From NCBI GenBank assembly GCA_003255065.1, contig QAOA01005582.1, positions 78,371 to 142,370 on the forward strand: 64,000 nt of DNA, in the 5' to 3' direction. This DNA is from Cercis canadensis. Taxonomy: Eukaryota > Streptophyta > Magnoliopsida > Fabales > Fabaceae. Numbering within the stretch: position 1 is the stretch's first letter; each line of letters opens with the position of its first letter. The position numbers and the translations under genes are program-made. The notes beneath the pieces were generated by a model. The model was not told where the DNA came from and did no database searches. It saw only the letters and a program-made list of their open reading frames with translations. This document shows, piece after piece, positions 1 through 11,050 of the stretch.

Positions 1-2
1 TA

Positions 3-3000
3 GGCTTACCCCCTTCTCCTCCAAAATTCCCTATAATTGGAAACCTCCATCAACTTGGCTTGTTTCCTCACCGCACACTCAAAACCCTAGCTCAAAGTTA
101 TGGCTCCTTAATTTTGCTTCATTTGGGGAGTGTTCCAGTTCTTGTGGTCTCCTCTGCAGATGTTGCCTGTGAAGTAATGAAAACTCATGACATTGTCTTC
201 GCCAACCGCCCGCGAAGGAAGATGGCAGATATACTCTTGTATGGTTCCAAAGATGTGGCATTTGCACAATATGGTGACTATTGGAGACAGATAAGAAGCA
301 TCTGTGTCTTACATCTTCTTAGTAACAAAAGGGTTCAATCTCTTCGTGTTGTGAGAGAGGAGGAAACTGCGATAATGATGCAAAAGATCAATCAATCTTC
401 TTCTTCAGTGAATTTAAGTGAGTTATTCTCAACACTTACAAATGATATAGTTTGTAGGGTGGCTTTGGGGAAGAAATATAGTGAAGGAGAAGGTGGGAGA
501 AAGTTTCAAGAGCTGTTGCGTGAGTTTGGAGAGCTATTGGGTACTTTTATTATAGGGGACTATATACCTTGGCTTGATTGGTTGAGCCAAGCTAATGGCA
601 TATATGGCAGAGCAGAGAGAGTGGCTAATGAGTTGGATGGGTTTTTTGATCAAGTTGTTGAAGAGCATTTTAAAGGAGGAGTTAGTGATGTGGATAATGA
701 AGGCCAGAGTGATTTTGTTGATATTTTGCTTTGGATCCAAAAGAGCAACACCATTGGCTTCCCTGTTGATTCAACAATCATAAAGGCTTTGATCCTGGTA
801 AGACCATTTATCTAAATCCCTGTTTCTTTTTTTCTTCTTTGTACGGTTATTTATATCCCTGTTTATATTTGATATGTGCTATAGCTAGAAGATCTATGCT
901 GGCATAATAGCTATACAACAAAGTTCTTTTCTTTTTCATGACAATGTTGAAAAATTAGAATCTAGAACTACTTAGTATCCTATTTGAATCCTTTTACCAG
1001 TACAATATACCTCAGCACACCTGAAATATTTCAATAAGGCGAACACTAAGCTACTTTTTCTTAATGGGAATAATGCTATCCAAAATCAAAAATTCATTCT
1101 GCCATTAACTCTTAATAACAGATATTTTCAAGTGTCTCAAAGTACCAAATCTAAAGGCACATTAAAGTGGTTAATGTGCCACATCATCTCTAGAAAATCC
1201 AACAGTTTATATCTCGCCTACAAAACCAAGCTATATTAGGAAGTTTTAATCTTCTCCGCAAGTTTCTTATTTCATCATCTTCCCTCTCATTTTCTATATA
1301 GCCATTAAGACACTGTTAACCATGTCTTCAAGAGAGAGAACTTACACAAAAAATGGTTAGATACTAGTACTCTCAAATCTCAAATAATAATGCAACGTCC
1401 TAGCAAACTTTGTAGTTCTGCTCATTCTATACTGATAAATTCTCCTCGTCTGCGTTGCTCTTCTGTTTAATAAGCATTGTTCAATAGCTGACATATATAC
1501 AGTAAATAATGCTAAATTTTTCTTCTTCCTTTATCAGTTTCTCTCATTTTCCAATGATAACAGATAACAGATACCTGAACTATTAAATAACTACCCTATA
1601 TTTACTCACTCACATTAACCGTGTTATGCCAGACAGAGTTTGAAAAATCTTGAATTGAAGATATTAGAAAATTTCATAGCTAACTATATTTAACTTGACT
1701 GCAAAAGAAATAAAACTTAAGTGAAAATGTAAAGTCTGTGAAAAGAGATAGACTCTTTTTATGGTTTAAACTGTATACTCGATTTTTTCTCTGATGAGTG
1801 TTACTGGTAAAGTGATAAATAGGAGGGCAGACTATGAAATGGTAAACTTGCAGAGAAGAACAAAACTTCCTAATATAGCTTAATTTTGTTGAGGACATCT
1901 GAAGTGTTGAACCCCAATCTTTGAGGAGATTTTTCTGGAATTCAACAAACCCATATGAGGAGACACTCTTAGAATCGCTAGAATAGAAAATTTGTCTTAG
2001 TGTACTGTTTCAAGGAAACCTTGTCCCTTGAACCAACCAAGAAAAAAAAAAAAAAACTCATTACTTATGTACTCTACTTCGTGCTTCGGGTTGGCAAAAA
2101 CACAAGTCAGCTCACGAGCTGTTTGAGGCTCGACTAACCAAGTGGCTCAATAAGCTAGCTCATGAACCAAATGAGTTGAACTTAAACCTAAAAATTTGGC
2201 TTGTTAGTACATGTACTCTATTTTCCTCATATGCTCACTTGCATACACTTGATGTTTCACTCATCCCATTTGCTCCTATCAATTTGGAATGTATCTCTAT
2301 GAATGTCTAGTTATGCTAGTAACCTTTTTTCCTCATTAATTCTGGTATTTTATCAATTTGATCTTTCTTTGGTTTTGAAAATTTGGCTTCCGTAAGTTGA
2401 GCCTGTGAGTCAAGTCGAGCTGCTTGTGAGCTATGTGTGAGTCGAGCTCAAGCTGAGATATTTGGCTTGAATCGAATTTGACTCGAGCCATGAGCTTAGT
2501 CAAGCTCGTGATGTCCTCTGCTCGACTCATTACCAGCCCTAATACAACTTTATAGTTGAAAAGTTGTGCTTTTAGAAGAAAATTGATTGTCAACTGTCAA
2601 GGAAGATTTATAGCAGGGAAGTACAGAAGATGAGATCTGATCTTACACACACTGATAACCGCTTTCTATTTCTTGTAGGAGATGTTTGCTGCAGGTACTG
2701 ACACTACATACACAGTTCTAGAGTGGGCAATGACAGAACTCCTAAGGCACCAAACTGTGATGAAAAAACTGCAAGATGAAATGAGGAATGTGGTTGGTGA
2801 TAGAACACACATAACTGAGGAGGATTTAGGTCAACTGCACTACTTGAAGGCTGTGCTTAAAGAAACACTTCGCGTACATCCCCCTATTCCATTATTAGTT
2901 CCTCGAGAAAGCATGCACGATATCAAATTAAAGGGGTACCACATTGCAAGTGGCACCCAAATAATTGTAAATGCTTGGGCAATCGCAAGAGATACTGCGT

Positions 3001-3281
3001 ACTGGGACCAACCTGAAGAGTTTCAACCAGAGAGGTTCTTGAATAGTTCAATAGATTTCAAAGGGCTTGATTTCCAACTGATACCATTTGGAGCAGGAAG
3101 AAGAGGTTGTCCAGGAACATTGTTTGCCATGGCTGTTAATGAGCTTGTTCTGGCAAACCTTGTCCTTCAATTCAATTGGACATTGCCTGGTGGATCACCT
3201 TTGGACATGTCAGAAACGGCTGGATTGACAATACATAGAAAGTTTCCTCTTGTAGCTATTGCATCCCCATATAAGAAGTGA
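3..3281 (+). CDS. Cytochrome P450, CYP71 family (copy 1, 5' end outside window)
   Basis: Membrane-bound heme monooxygenase of the CYP71 clan, expected on the ER surface; substrate unknown, terpenoids possible from the neighbouring synthases. Exons are 3-797 and 2679-3281, joined in phase 0 across a GT-AG intron. The first visible residue matches residue 45 of copy 3, so the anchor and start codon lie left of the window. Visible are the proline hinge PPSPPKFP, the helix-C WRQIR, the I-helix AGTDTT, the K-helix ETLR, PERF, and the heme loop [10 protein letters not shown] with its cysteine. The frame is open to TGA at 3279-3281. One oddity: the usual RDP before AYWDQ is RDT here, while copies 2 and 3 keep proline. 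It resembles CYP71A/CYP736-type proteins, but subfamily naming needs a tree. Confidence 0.96.
798..2678 (+). other. Intron of P450 copy 1 (1,881 bp)
   Basis: Phase-0 intron with GTAAGA donor and TTGTAG acceptor. The segment at about 1140-1400 recurs in the introns of copy 2 (about 12320-12520) and in both ghost copies (7376 and 9860 onward). The 3' third holds a degenerate DNA transposon (next entry). No coding signal seen. Confidence 0.9.
2087..2542 (+). mobile_element. Degenerate hAT-like repeat with GAGCTCGAG-type inner repeats, in intron of copy 1
   Basis: The ends are GGTTGGCAA on the left and TTACCAGCCC on the right, a decayed version of the GGCTGGCAAT inverted ends seen more clearly at 15988-16331. 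The interior is full of GAGCTC/CGAGC words, typical of a common plant hAT-type nonautonomous element. It sits at the same intron position in all three P450 copies, so it predates their duplication. Borders are approximate. Confidence 0.55.
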
Positions 3282-3377
3282 ATTACTAGGGAAGTTAAGA
3301 AAGGAATTAATAAATTCCTCTAATATGTTGTGTGAGGTACACATCATGTGTAATTGGAGTATTTATATTCTGTGTTG

Positions 3378-3383
3378 AATAAA
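3378..3383 (+). terminator. Poly(A) signal AATAAA of P450 copy 1
   Basis: AATAAA lies about 100 bp after the stop. It is kept at the same place after copy 2 (17163-17168) and copy 3 (38328-38333). Confidence 0.6.
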
Positions 3384-4690
3384 TTGTGACCAAAGTTATT
3401 TCCAATCATGTGATTTCCTACAAAGGTATCAAAACATTCCATGCAATCCCCTTAATTTTATGTATATTTTTCTGGACAAAAAGATGTATATCCTACATGC
3501 TAGGCTATAAATGTTGAGTAAAACATAGATAAAGTACATGCCTACAAATCACTAATTTAGATTTTATATTATGTTTAAGTTAATACAAATACTATGTTGT
3601 TGATTGCTAGGAAAGGTAGAATTTTGAGAAAGTGTAACGAACTATGTGGCTTGATTTCATTGCTGAATTCTCTTGTTATATTCTTACAATTTCCTCCTCT
3701 TAGACTTCTATACAGCCACAAATCAACAGTACAAAGAAATTACTTTGATACAACTTCTCCTAATACCCACGTTATCCTATTGACATACAAAAGTAAAGTT
3801 AACAAGAAATAATGTTAATAACTACCAAAGACCAAGTCAAGTTACACCCACAGTACTGGCGAAAGTGTGGACAAGCAACAAGAACGTGGCAGGTTCATGA
3901 CATCTTTGCCTTGCTGAAAAAAGCTACTTGTACTCGAGCACAGCTATATAGGGAAATCTGCAGAAAAATCTTTGTTTATTCTCTTGATGTTGTCTTTTTA
4001 TGTATTTTTCTCCTACATGATAGCTTATCGTCTTTTCACCTTACACTTTTTCTTTCTTAATACAATTTTTTTTAATTTAAAATAGATAAATAAATAAGTG
4101 CGTTTGTACAAATCCATAAATTCTTTTTCCACCTTGAAAATGTATGTTCTTCTATCAATGCTCATTTGACAATTCTGCTTTTGTTCCAAAATTCATAAAA
4201 GAAAATATGAGATTATTAACGAAGTTCTCAGCATGAGTACTGTTTCAAAAATCGAAGTAGATTATCAATGGAGATCACCATGGTTTACAAGAACATGGAA
4301 TGTCTTACTGTGAAATGTATTTGAAAAGAACCAAAATTCATAAAAGAAAATATTAGATTAGCAAAGTTCTCAACATGAGTACTGTTTCAGGACTTAAGTA
4401 AATTATTAACGGAGATCTGCATAATTTACAAGAACATGAATTGTCTTAATACTGTGAAATGTATTTGAAAAGAACCAAATCCCACATAAAACCAAATCGA
4501 GAACAACAAACAACCAATACAAGTCTCGTAGTAAGTAAGAAGTTAAATTCGTCATAACCGCACAAGTCTTCTGAGAATGATTATGCCTCACAGAAAATTG
4601 TTTTGGTTATCAGTACAGAAATTTTAGATTTATCACAAGACATACATCAAATTGCTTCATGTGCAATGGATTTCTCTTGGTGTCTTGCAG
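3384..4690. repeat. P450 3'-flank repeat unit
   Basis: Noncoding AT-rich DNA that recurs after P450 copy 2 (18767-20000, with pieces at 22198-22450 and 24390-24640) and copy 3 (38334-39296 and 43861-44200). It also occurs before TPS-C (61973-62290). It marks the segmental duplications. I see no gene; the short open frames here are not conserved between copies. Confidence 0.75.
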
Positions 4691-5001
4691 TCGACCTCGT
4701 GAAAGGTTTCGTGAAAGAAAAATTGGAAGATCAAGTAATGAAGGGAGTGCTAGAGCTGGAAGTTGTAACTTGCAGCCTCACCAACTATTGTTCTTTCTGG
4801 GTCCCGGCCAGCTTCCTACTATCTTACAGTCACGTGATCGTCAAGACGATAGTGCATGGCAACGTATATGATGAAAATGTTGATGGAAGCAGGGACTCGG
4901 GGGACACCAGCAGCGTTGGAGATAGAGAATTCAAATCAGCATTTGATTGGCAGTCTAGTGGATGTGGGTTCCAAAGGCGTAGTTCTAGGGGAAGCAAGTA
5001 A
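4691..5001 (+). pseudogene. Exon relic of an unrecognised host gene
   Basis: A good splice acceptor (TTGCAG) ends at 4690. The following sequence reads as protein in two successive frames. First comes an Arg/Ser-rich stretch with RSSNEGSARAGS and LQSRDRQDDS. After a frame change near 4850 comes ENVDGSRDSGDTSSVGD, ending in GFQRRSSRGSK and a stop at about 5001. The low-complexity, charged composition looks like a disordered C-terminal exon of a conserved plant protein that I cannot name. Its last codons also remain at about 8461-8475 in the duplicated flank. It is probably a captured or displaced exon, since no neighbouring exon was found. Confidence 0.45.
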
Positions 5002-6540
5002 GTTGGAGAGCGTAGAGACCAGGGTCCCTGTAATATAGTGCACAATGTTTACTGCTAGCAATGCTTGTAAAATTGTAGAATGTAATATTATTCTGTTGTG
5101 CAAATCCTAGATTTTATGCTACTGGCGAAAATCTATATTCTAAGCCTAGGTAAATATTGTTGTATATTATATAATGGAATTTCTTGCCCTCTGCAATTTT
5201 ATGGGTTCTTGTTGAGATGGGTGAGATATTATTTGCTTAGAGAAGATAATACACTTGGACCTCATTTGAAATCCTTATATGTATGATGTGCGTGAAATGG
5301 GTTAGGCCGGGTTTTGCCATTAACCCAGGCCCGGCCCAGTATTTGTTCGGGTAAAAATTATGGGCCTAAAACTGGCCCAAATAGACTAGGACCTTACAAT
5401 TACAGCCCTCCATGGTCAAACGCCTTTGTTATGTGCAAATAGTTACTTTTTATAGCGTTGATCGAACTTAAATAAAAGGCTAGCTATCTAGAGTTTAAGA
5501 CCAATAAAGTTCAGATCATAAGGCGAATGTCCAAAATAGAATCACATCCTCAGTTCATAACAGAAAGACTGAACACCAGATAAAATCTAGCATGCATAAA
5601 TTCGGAGTCAAGAAGAAGAAAAAGAAAGTCTACCTTCAACTCTCTTCTTTGAGGATAGCTCCCCTCTTCTATTCTGGAAATTGAACCAGACAAAGAGATT
5701 GGACTAGAAGATGTTGCCTTGCTTGCTTGCTTGTAGTTGATGTTTGAACTGCTGAAAGTGAGAAGGCTGCCATCGGGACGAAGAGAAAGTTTACTTAAAA
5801 CCCATTCTCATTATAATTACAAAATTGCCACCGCATTTTCATTTGTTTTGGTTATAATTACAAGATTGTCACTATGTTTTCATTTTTTTATTTCCTATTA
5901 TCAAAAATTTGAGAAGGAAACACTGAAATTTTTTTTTCCTTGTTTTCAGATTTGGGCCCAATTTAGGAAATGTTTTTAACAAAATATTTTTATTAAACTC
6001 AATCAAACGCATTTTCAAGCCTGTTTCTGTTTTCACTGAAAATAAAAACAAGAAATGGCCAAAACAAACAGCCCCAAAGTGGCCCGAGCATTCTTGGGTT
6101 TGGATGGGTTACGGGTGGGTCTGGTTAAACCCATTTGTGTACTACTGATTTTCTTTAAAGAAACAAAATAACTGAGATGTGAAAGGGAGAGAGACGGAAC
6201 GAGACTGAGCCTGAGGGAGGGGGAGGGAAGGAGAAAAGAAACCAATACAGATGTAGAATATCATACATAAAAAAATAAAAATAAAACCACCTCCTTTTCT
6301 CTGTGACGATGGTGGCCTGAGTTTGTAAGTAGCCACAAAGAGATGGCTTGAGTTTGGTCATGATAAGTGTTTATTTGTAGTTTTATATGATCAGGGATCA
6401 TTTTGTGATATTTAATAATCAATGTATAATTATTAGAATTAAGATGACCATTAATTATATAAAATTATAAATGACTATTAGTCATGAAGAACAATTATAC
6501 AATGATTAAAGTAGAACAAGATAAAACTTTAAAATTCATT
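5002..6540. repeat. Intergenic DNA duplicated at 8461-9607
   Basis: The first part (5002-5400) and last part (about 6050-6540) match 8461-8720, 9000-9130 and 9130-9600. This shows an old segmental duplication, with the second copy missing 5400-6050. No gene seen; the short frames on either strand are not kept between the two copies. Confidence 0.7.
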
Positions 6541-7123
6541 CAAAATATTTTTTTTTGGGGTACTTTGACTATTACTCCATGTTTGTAAGCCACGAAAAAG
6601 ATCTCAATATCACTACATATGCCGTTTGAAAGAATTTTTTTTTCTTCGAATTCTCTTATAATAATTCTCTCAATAAAGTATTAATATTTTATTTAAGAAT
6701 ATACTTTCTGTTGGGGAGGATGCATTCAAACATCATACTATTATCACTCATTCTAAAAGTTGGTGATGGACATTAGTTGAATGGGCAAGGAAAAAAATAT
6801 ATTGAGAAATTAATCCTAGTAGGTGATGCATGTTGGCTTCTCAATTAATCATAGTAGATTTCAGCAAAAGAAATCTAGTAGTTCATGAAGATGTCTTTGC
6901 ATTGGCAAGGAGTTTCGATTAATTAAATTCCATTCCTGCATGTGGCAAGAAGTTACAAAAGTAGTCCACCCCTTAGCTCATATGGCAATTTCCTCTGAGT
7001 GGAATGGTGATAGGATTTGTAATGAGATTTTATCCCTTGTGAGGTATCTGCTATTATACCAGATGATACCAATTCTGTATGGACATTAGTTTTTCAATAA
7101 AGGTATTTTTCTATTTTAGAAAA
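6541..7123 (+). repeat. P450 upstream-like DNA without a following gene
   Basis: Matches the region upstream of P450 copy 3 (31860-32530) and ends like 10671-10800 upstream of copy 2. It therefore represents P450 5' flank, but the exon that should follow is missing. Confidence 0.65.
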
Positions 7124-8460
7124 CTTTAAGAAAAAGAACACGCTTTCATATTAAGTGGGTAAAAGGGGTAATGTAGTGGCAGAGAAAAGAGTGTGGCTTA
7201 TCCTCCTTTATCCCATTCAATTAATCACCACACACACCTGCTAACTCACAGTCACACACTACTAGGGGTGAAAGTTGATTTGGTTGGGTTGGATTATGAT
7301 GCTTTTATAAATTGAACCGATGGAGTCTATTTGAAGAAATTGAAAACCGAAATTTATATATTCGGTTCATAATCTCTAGAAAACTCTAAAGACACATGAA
7401 AGTGGTTAATGTGCCACATCATCTCTAGAAAATCCAACACTTCATATCTCGTCAACAAAACCAAGCTATATTAGGAAGTTTTAATCTTCTCCGCAAGTTT
7501 CGTATTTCATTGTCTTCCTTCTGATTTGCTATATATCCATTAATACACTCTGAGCCATGTCTTCAAGATGTTGAAATATATGAGTGGGCCCCATCCATTC
7601 AAGCTTTCATATTGTAGGAGAGTATTGTCTTCATATATGTCATATATAAAGTTGAGTATGCCACTTGTCCAAAATGCCTAAGGCTTTTGGACTTTGTGTC
7701 ACTCTACTTTATATACCTTTTGTTTTTCTCATTTTTAATCAATGTGGGACTTGCTCCCTCATTCTTCATTTTCCAACACAAGAGAGAGAGTTTACACAAA
7801 AAAAAGCTTAGATACTAGTACTCTCAAATAATAATACAACGTCCTGGCAAACTTTGTAGTTCTGCTTATTCTATATGGATAAACCCTCCTCGTCTACGTT
7901 GTTCTTATGTTTCATAACCATTGTTCAATAGCTGTCATATATACAATTAATAATGCTTTATTCGTCTTCTTCCTTTATCAGTTTCTCTCATTTTCCAATG
8001 ATAACAGATACATGAACTACAAAATACCTATCTTATATTTACTCACTCACATTAACTGTGTTATGCCAGACAGAGAGACACAGTGTACTCTGTTTTAGGT
8101 TCTTGCCGTATAGTAGGTGTCATAACCATCCAATACTGAAACACTGGATAAACACATTAGTTTGTAAAAACTTCATGAAAGTAATACCTTGAAAGCGGTC
8201 CCACATGTGGAGCCAACTTTCATGTCTGTTAGTTTATGTGATGAGATAGTAATAGGTGTGTGCGATGGTGATTGGTTTAATAAATAAGAAAAAAGATGAT
8301 GGTAACATGGGAATTGGCATGGGTAGTTCTGATTGAAGTATTTTCTTGAAATTTTGTAGTTAAGGGAATGGTAGAGTCGTTCTTTTTTATATGAGGAGTA
8401 AAGGTTTAGTTAAGCGAATGGCTATTGTCTGGCCTGATTACACAGTGCATAGCTCTTGCC
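7124..8460 (+). pseudogene. Exonless ghost of a P450 gene (promoter fused to intron), copy a
   Basis: 7124-7264 matches the proximal upstream DNA of P450 copies 2 and 3 (CACACAC-rich leader before the ATG). From 7376 the sequence matches intron DNA of copies 1 and 2, running to a stretch that matches 12517-12910. Exon 1 is therefore deleted, and at 8461 the intron is joined directly to 3'-flank DNA, so exon 2 is gone too. A 63-codon frame at 7907-8098 is intron sequence and not a gene. A solo LTR interrupts it at 7569-7778. Confidence 0.7.
7569..7778. mobile_element. Solo LTR, 210 bp, 5-bp target duplication CAAGA
   Basis: Starts TGTTG and ends CAACA, flanked by CAAGA at 7564-7568 and 7779-7783. 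The near-identical second copy at 9609-10383 lacks it and keeps one CAAGA at the empty site, which fixes both borders. The size fits a TRIM-class element. It is an LTR-only fossil, fairly young because its target duplication is perfect. Confidence 0.85.
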
Positions 8461-9607
8461 TACGGGAAGCAAGTAAGTTGGAGAACGTAGAGACCAGGGT
8501 CCCTGGAATATATATAGTGCACAATGTTTGCTGCTACCAATGCTTGTAAAATTGTAGAATGTGATATTATTCTGTATTGCAAATCCTAGATTTTATGCTA
8601 GTGGCGTAAATCTGAATTTTAAACCTAGGTGAATATTGTTGTATATTATATAATGGAGTTTCTTGCCCGTTGACAATTTTATCAGTTTTGTTGGGATATG
8701 TGACATATTACTTGCTTATTAAAGATAATATACTTAGCCAATTAAGTTGTAGATCAATTGGTTACAAGACTCTCATCGCAAGAAGAGCGTCTTATGTTTG
8801 ATATTTCTCATTGACAAAATGAGGGTCTTAAAGCACTCTATCATACAAAGTTACAGTTGTTGATGCTTTGACAACGGGACCCTTGGAGCAGGGATGACTT
8901 TCCCTGAGTTTGGTAAGTTTGGCTCCATGTAAAGATAAGAGTTAAGTTCTTGTTCTTGGGTTATCAAAAAAAGAAAAAAGAAAAAAGAATGATAATATAC
9001 TTAGGCCTCATTTGAAATCCTCATATGTAGGGATGTGCGTGAAATGGGTTAGGCTAGCTTTTGCCATTAACCCAGGCCAGGCCCAGTATTTCGGGTAAAA
9101 AAATATGGCCCAAACCTAGCCCAAATAGACTAGGAATCCAAGTGGCCCGAATATTCCTGGGTTCGAATGGGTTACGGTGGGTTTGGTAAACCCATTTGTG
9201 TATACTGATTTTCTTTAAAAAAATAAAATACTGAGATGCGAAAGTGAGAGAGACAGAATGAGACTGAGCCTGAGGGACAGGGAGGGAAGAAGAAAAGAAA
9301 CCAATACAAATATAGAATATCTTAAATTAAAACATTAAAATAAAATCGCATCATTTTCTCTGTCATGATGGTGGGCTGAGTTTTTAAATAGCCACTTTGA
9401 GTTTGGTCACGTTATTTATGATTAGTATTCATTTATAGTTTTATATGATCATGGTCATTTTGAAATTTTTAATAATCAAGATGGGACTATCAGAGATAAA
9501 ATGACCATTAATTATATAAAATTATAAATGAGCATTAATTATGAAGAATAATTATACAATGACTAAATTGGAATAGGATAAAACTTTATAATTCACTCAA
9601 TTTTTTT
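8461..9607. repeat. Second copy of the 4993-6540 flank
   Basis: Collinear with 4993-5400 and 6050-6560, with about 280 bp of unique DNA (8720-9000) in between. No coding potential seen. It ends at the single N at 9608. Confidence 0.7.
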
Positions 9608-9608
9608 N

Positions 9609-10383
9609 CTTTAAGAAAAAGAACACGCTTTCATATTAAGTGGGTAAAAGGGAAAATGTAGTGGCAGAGAAAAGAGTGTGGCTTATCCTCCTTTATCCAT
9701 TTCAATTAATCACCACACACACCTGCTAACTCACAATCACACACTACTAGGGGTGAAAGTTGATTTGGTTCGGTTGGATTATGATGCTTTTATAAATTGA
9801 ACCGATGGAGTCTATTTGAAGAAATTGAAAACCGAAATTTATATATTCGGTTCATAATCTCTAGAAAACTCTAAAGACACATGAAAGTGGTTAATGTGCC
9901 ACATCATCTCTAGAAAATCCAACACTTCATATCTCGTCAACAAAACCAAGCTATATTAGGAAGTTTTAATCTTCTCCGCAAGTTTCGTATTTCATTGTCT
10001 TAGTTCTGATTTGCTATATATCCATTAATACACTCTGAGCCATGTCTTCAAGAGAGAGAGTTTACACAAAAAAAAAGCTTAGATACTAGTACTCTCAAAT
10101 AATAATACAACGTCCTGGCAAACTTTGTAGTTCTGCTTATTCTATATGGATAAACCCTCCTCGTCTACGTTGTTCTTATGTTTCATAACCATTGTTCAAT
10201 AGCTGTCATATATACAATTAATAATGCTTTATTCGTCTTCTTCCTTTATCAGTTTCTCTCATTTTCCAATGATAACAGATACATGAACTACAAAATACCT
10301 ATCTTATATTTACTCACTCACATTAACTGTGTTATGCCAGATAGAGAGACACAGTGTACTCTGTTTTAGGTTCTTGCCGTATA
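9609..10383 (+). repeat. Near-identical duplicate of 7124-8098 without the solo LTR (ghost copy b)
   Basis: Starts directly after a single N and ends at an N run. It matches 7124-8098 almost base for base except for the missing 210-bp LTR. The placement between assembly breaks suggests it may be the other haplotype assembled in tandem rather than a true second copy. Confidence 0.75.
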
Positions 10384-10509
10384 NNNNNNNNNNNNNNNNN
10401 NNNNNNNNNNNNNNNNNNNNNNNNNNNNNNNNNNNNNNNNNNNNNNNNNNNNNNNNNNNNNNNNNNNNNNNNNNNNNNNNNNNNNNNNNNNNNNNNNNNN
10501 NNNNNNNNN
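10384..10509. other. Assembly gap (126 N)
   Basis: Run of N; content unknown. Confidence 1.
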
Positions 10510-10670
10510 AATTCTGAAATCTCTAAATTTCATCTCTCACTCTCACACTTCATAGTCTCCACTTCGGTTGTCCATTTCTCCCCAAATTTCATCTCTTACA
10601 CACTCCACTCTCCGGTCTCTGCCTCCCTCTCCTTAGTCCTCACTACCGCCGCCGGCTGCCGCCTCTTTGA
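10510..10670 (+). other. CT-rich leader-like segment of unknown origin
   Basis: Pyrimidine-rich, GC-richer DNA with CCGCCGCCGG near 10650, like the 5' leader of a plant gene. At 10671 it switches abruptly to P450 upstream DNA (same sequence as 6998). No gene follows. Confidence 0.35.
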
Positions 10671-11050
10671 GTGGAATGGTGATAGGATTTGTAATGAGTT
10701 TTTATCCCTTGTGAGCTATCTACTATTATACCAGATTATACTAATTCTGCATGGACATTAATTTTTCAATAAAGGTATTTTTCTATTTTAGAAAACTTTT
10801 TTAAAAAAAAAGCACGCTTTCATATTAAGTGGGTAAAAGGGAAAATGTAGTGGCAGAGAAAAGAGTGTCTTATCCTCCTTTATCCCATTCAATTAATCAC
10901 CACAGACACCCGCTAACTCACAGTCACACACTACTAGTACTATTACTTTTCAACACTAATTAAAACCTTCCCACTTTCCAATTCTGCAACTGCAAGGTTT
11001 AAACACAACCAACGTAGCAGAGTCCAGAGAGGAAAAATTCACCAATTACA
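10671..11050 (+). promoter_or_regulatory. Proximal upstream region of P450 copy 2
   Basis: Collinear with 6998-7262, 9609-9750 and 33160-33366. The best-kept block is about 80 bp (TTATCCTCCTTTATCC, then ACAC-rich DNA), shared by all copies about 100-180 bp before the ATG. This is a candidate for the conserved promoter core. Confidence 0.5.

Noticed and set aside
3594-4060. Two adjoining plus-strand frames of 72 and 82 codons
   Set aside because: They lie in the P450 3'-flank repeat and are not open in the other flank copies.
6033-6361. Three overlapping minus-strand frames
   Set aside because: Purine-rich repeat DNA, not kept in the duplicated copy at 9130-9410.
7907-8098. 63-codon open frame, repeated identically at 10178-10369
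   Set aside because: It is P450 intron sequence copied in a ghost unit; identity reflects duplicated DNA, not protein constraint.
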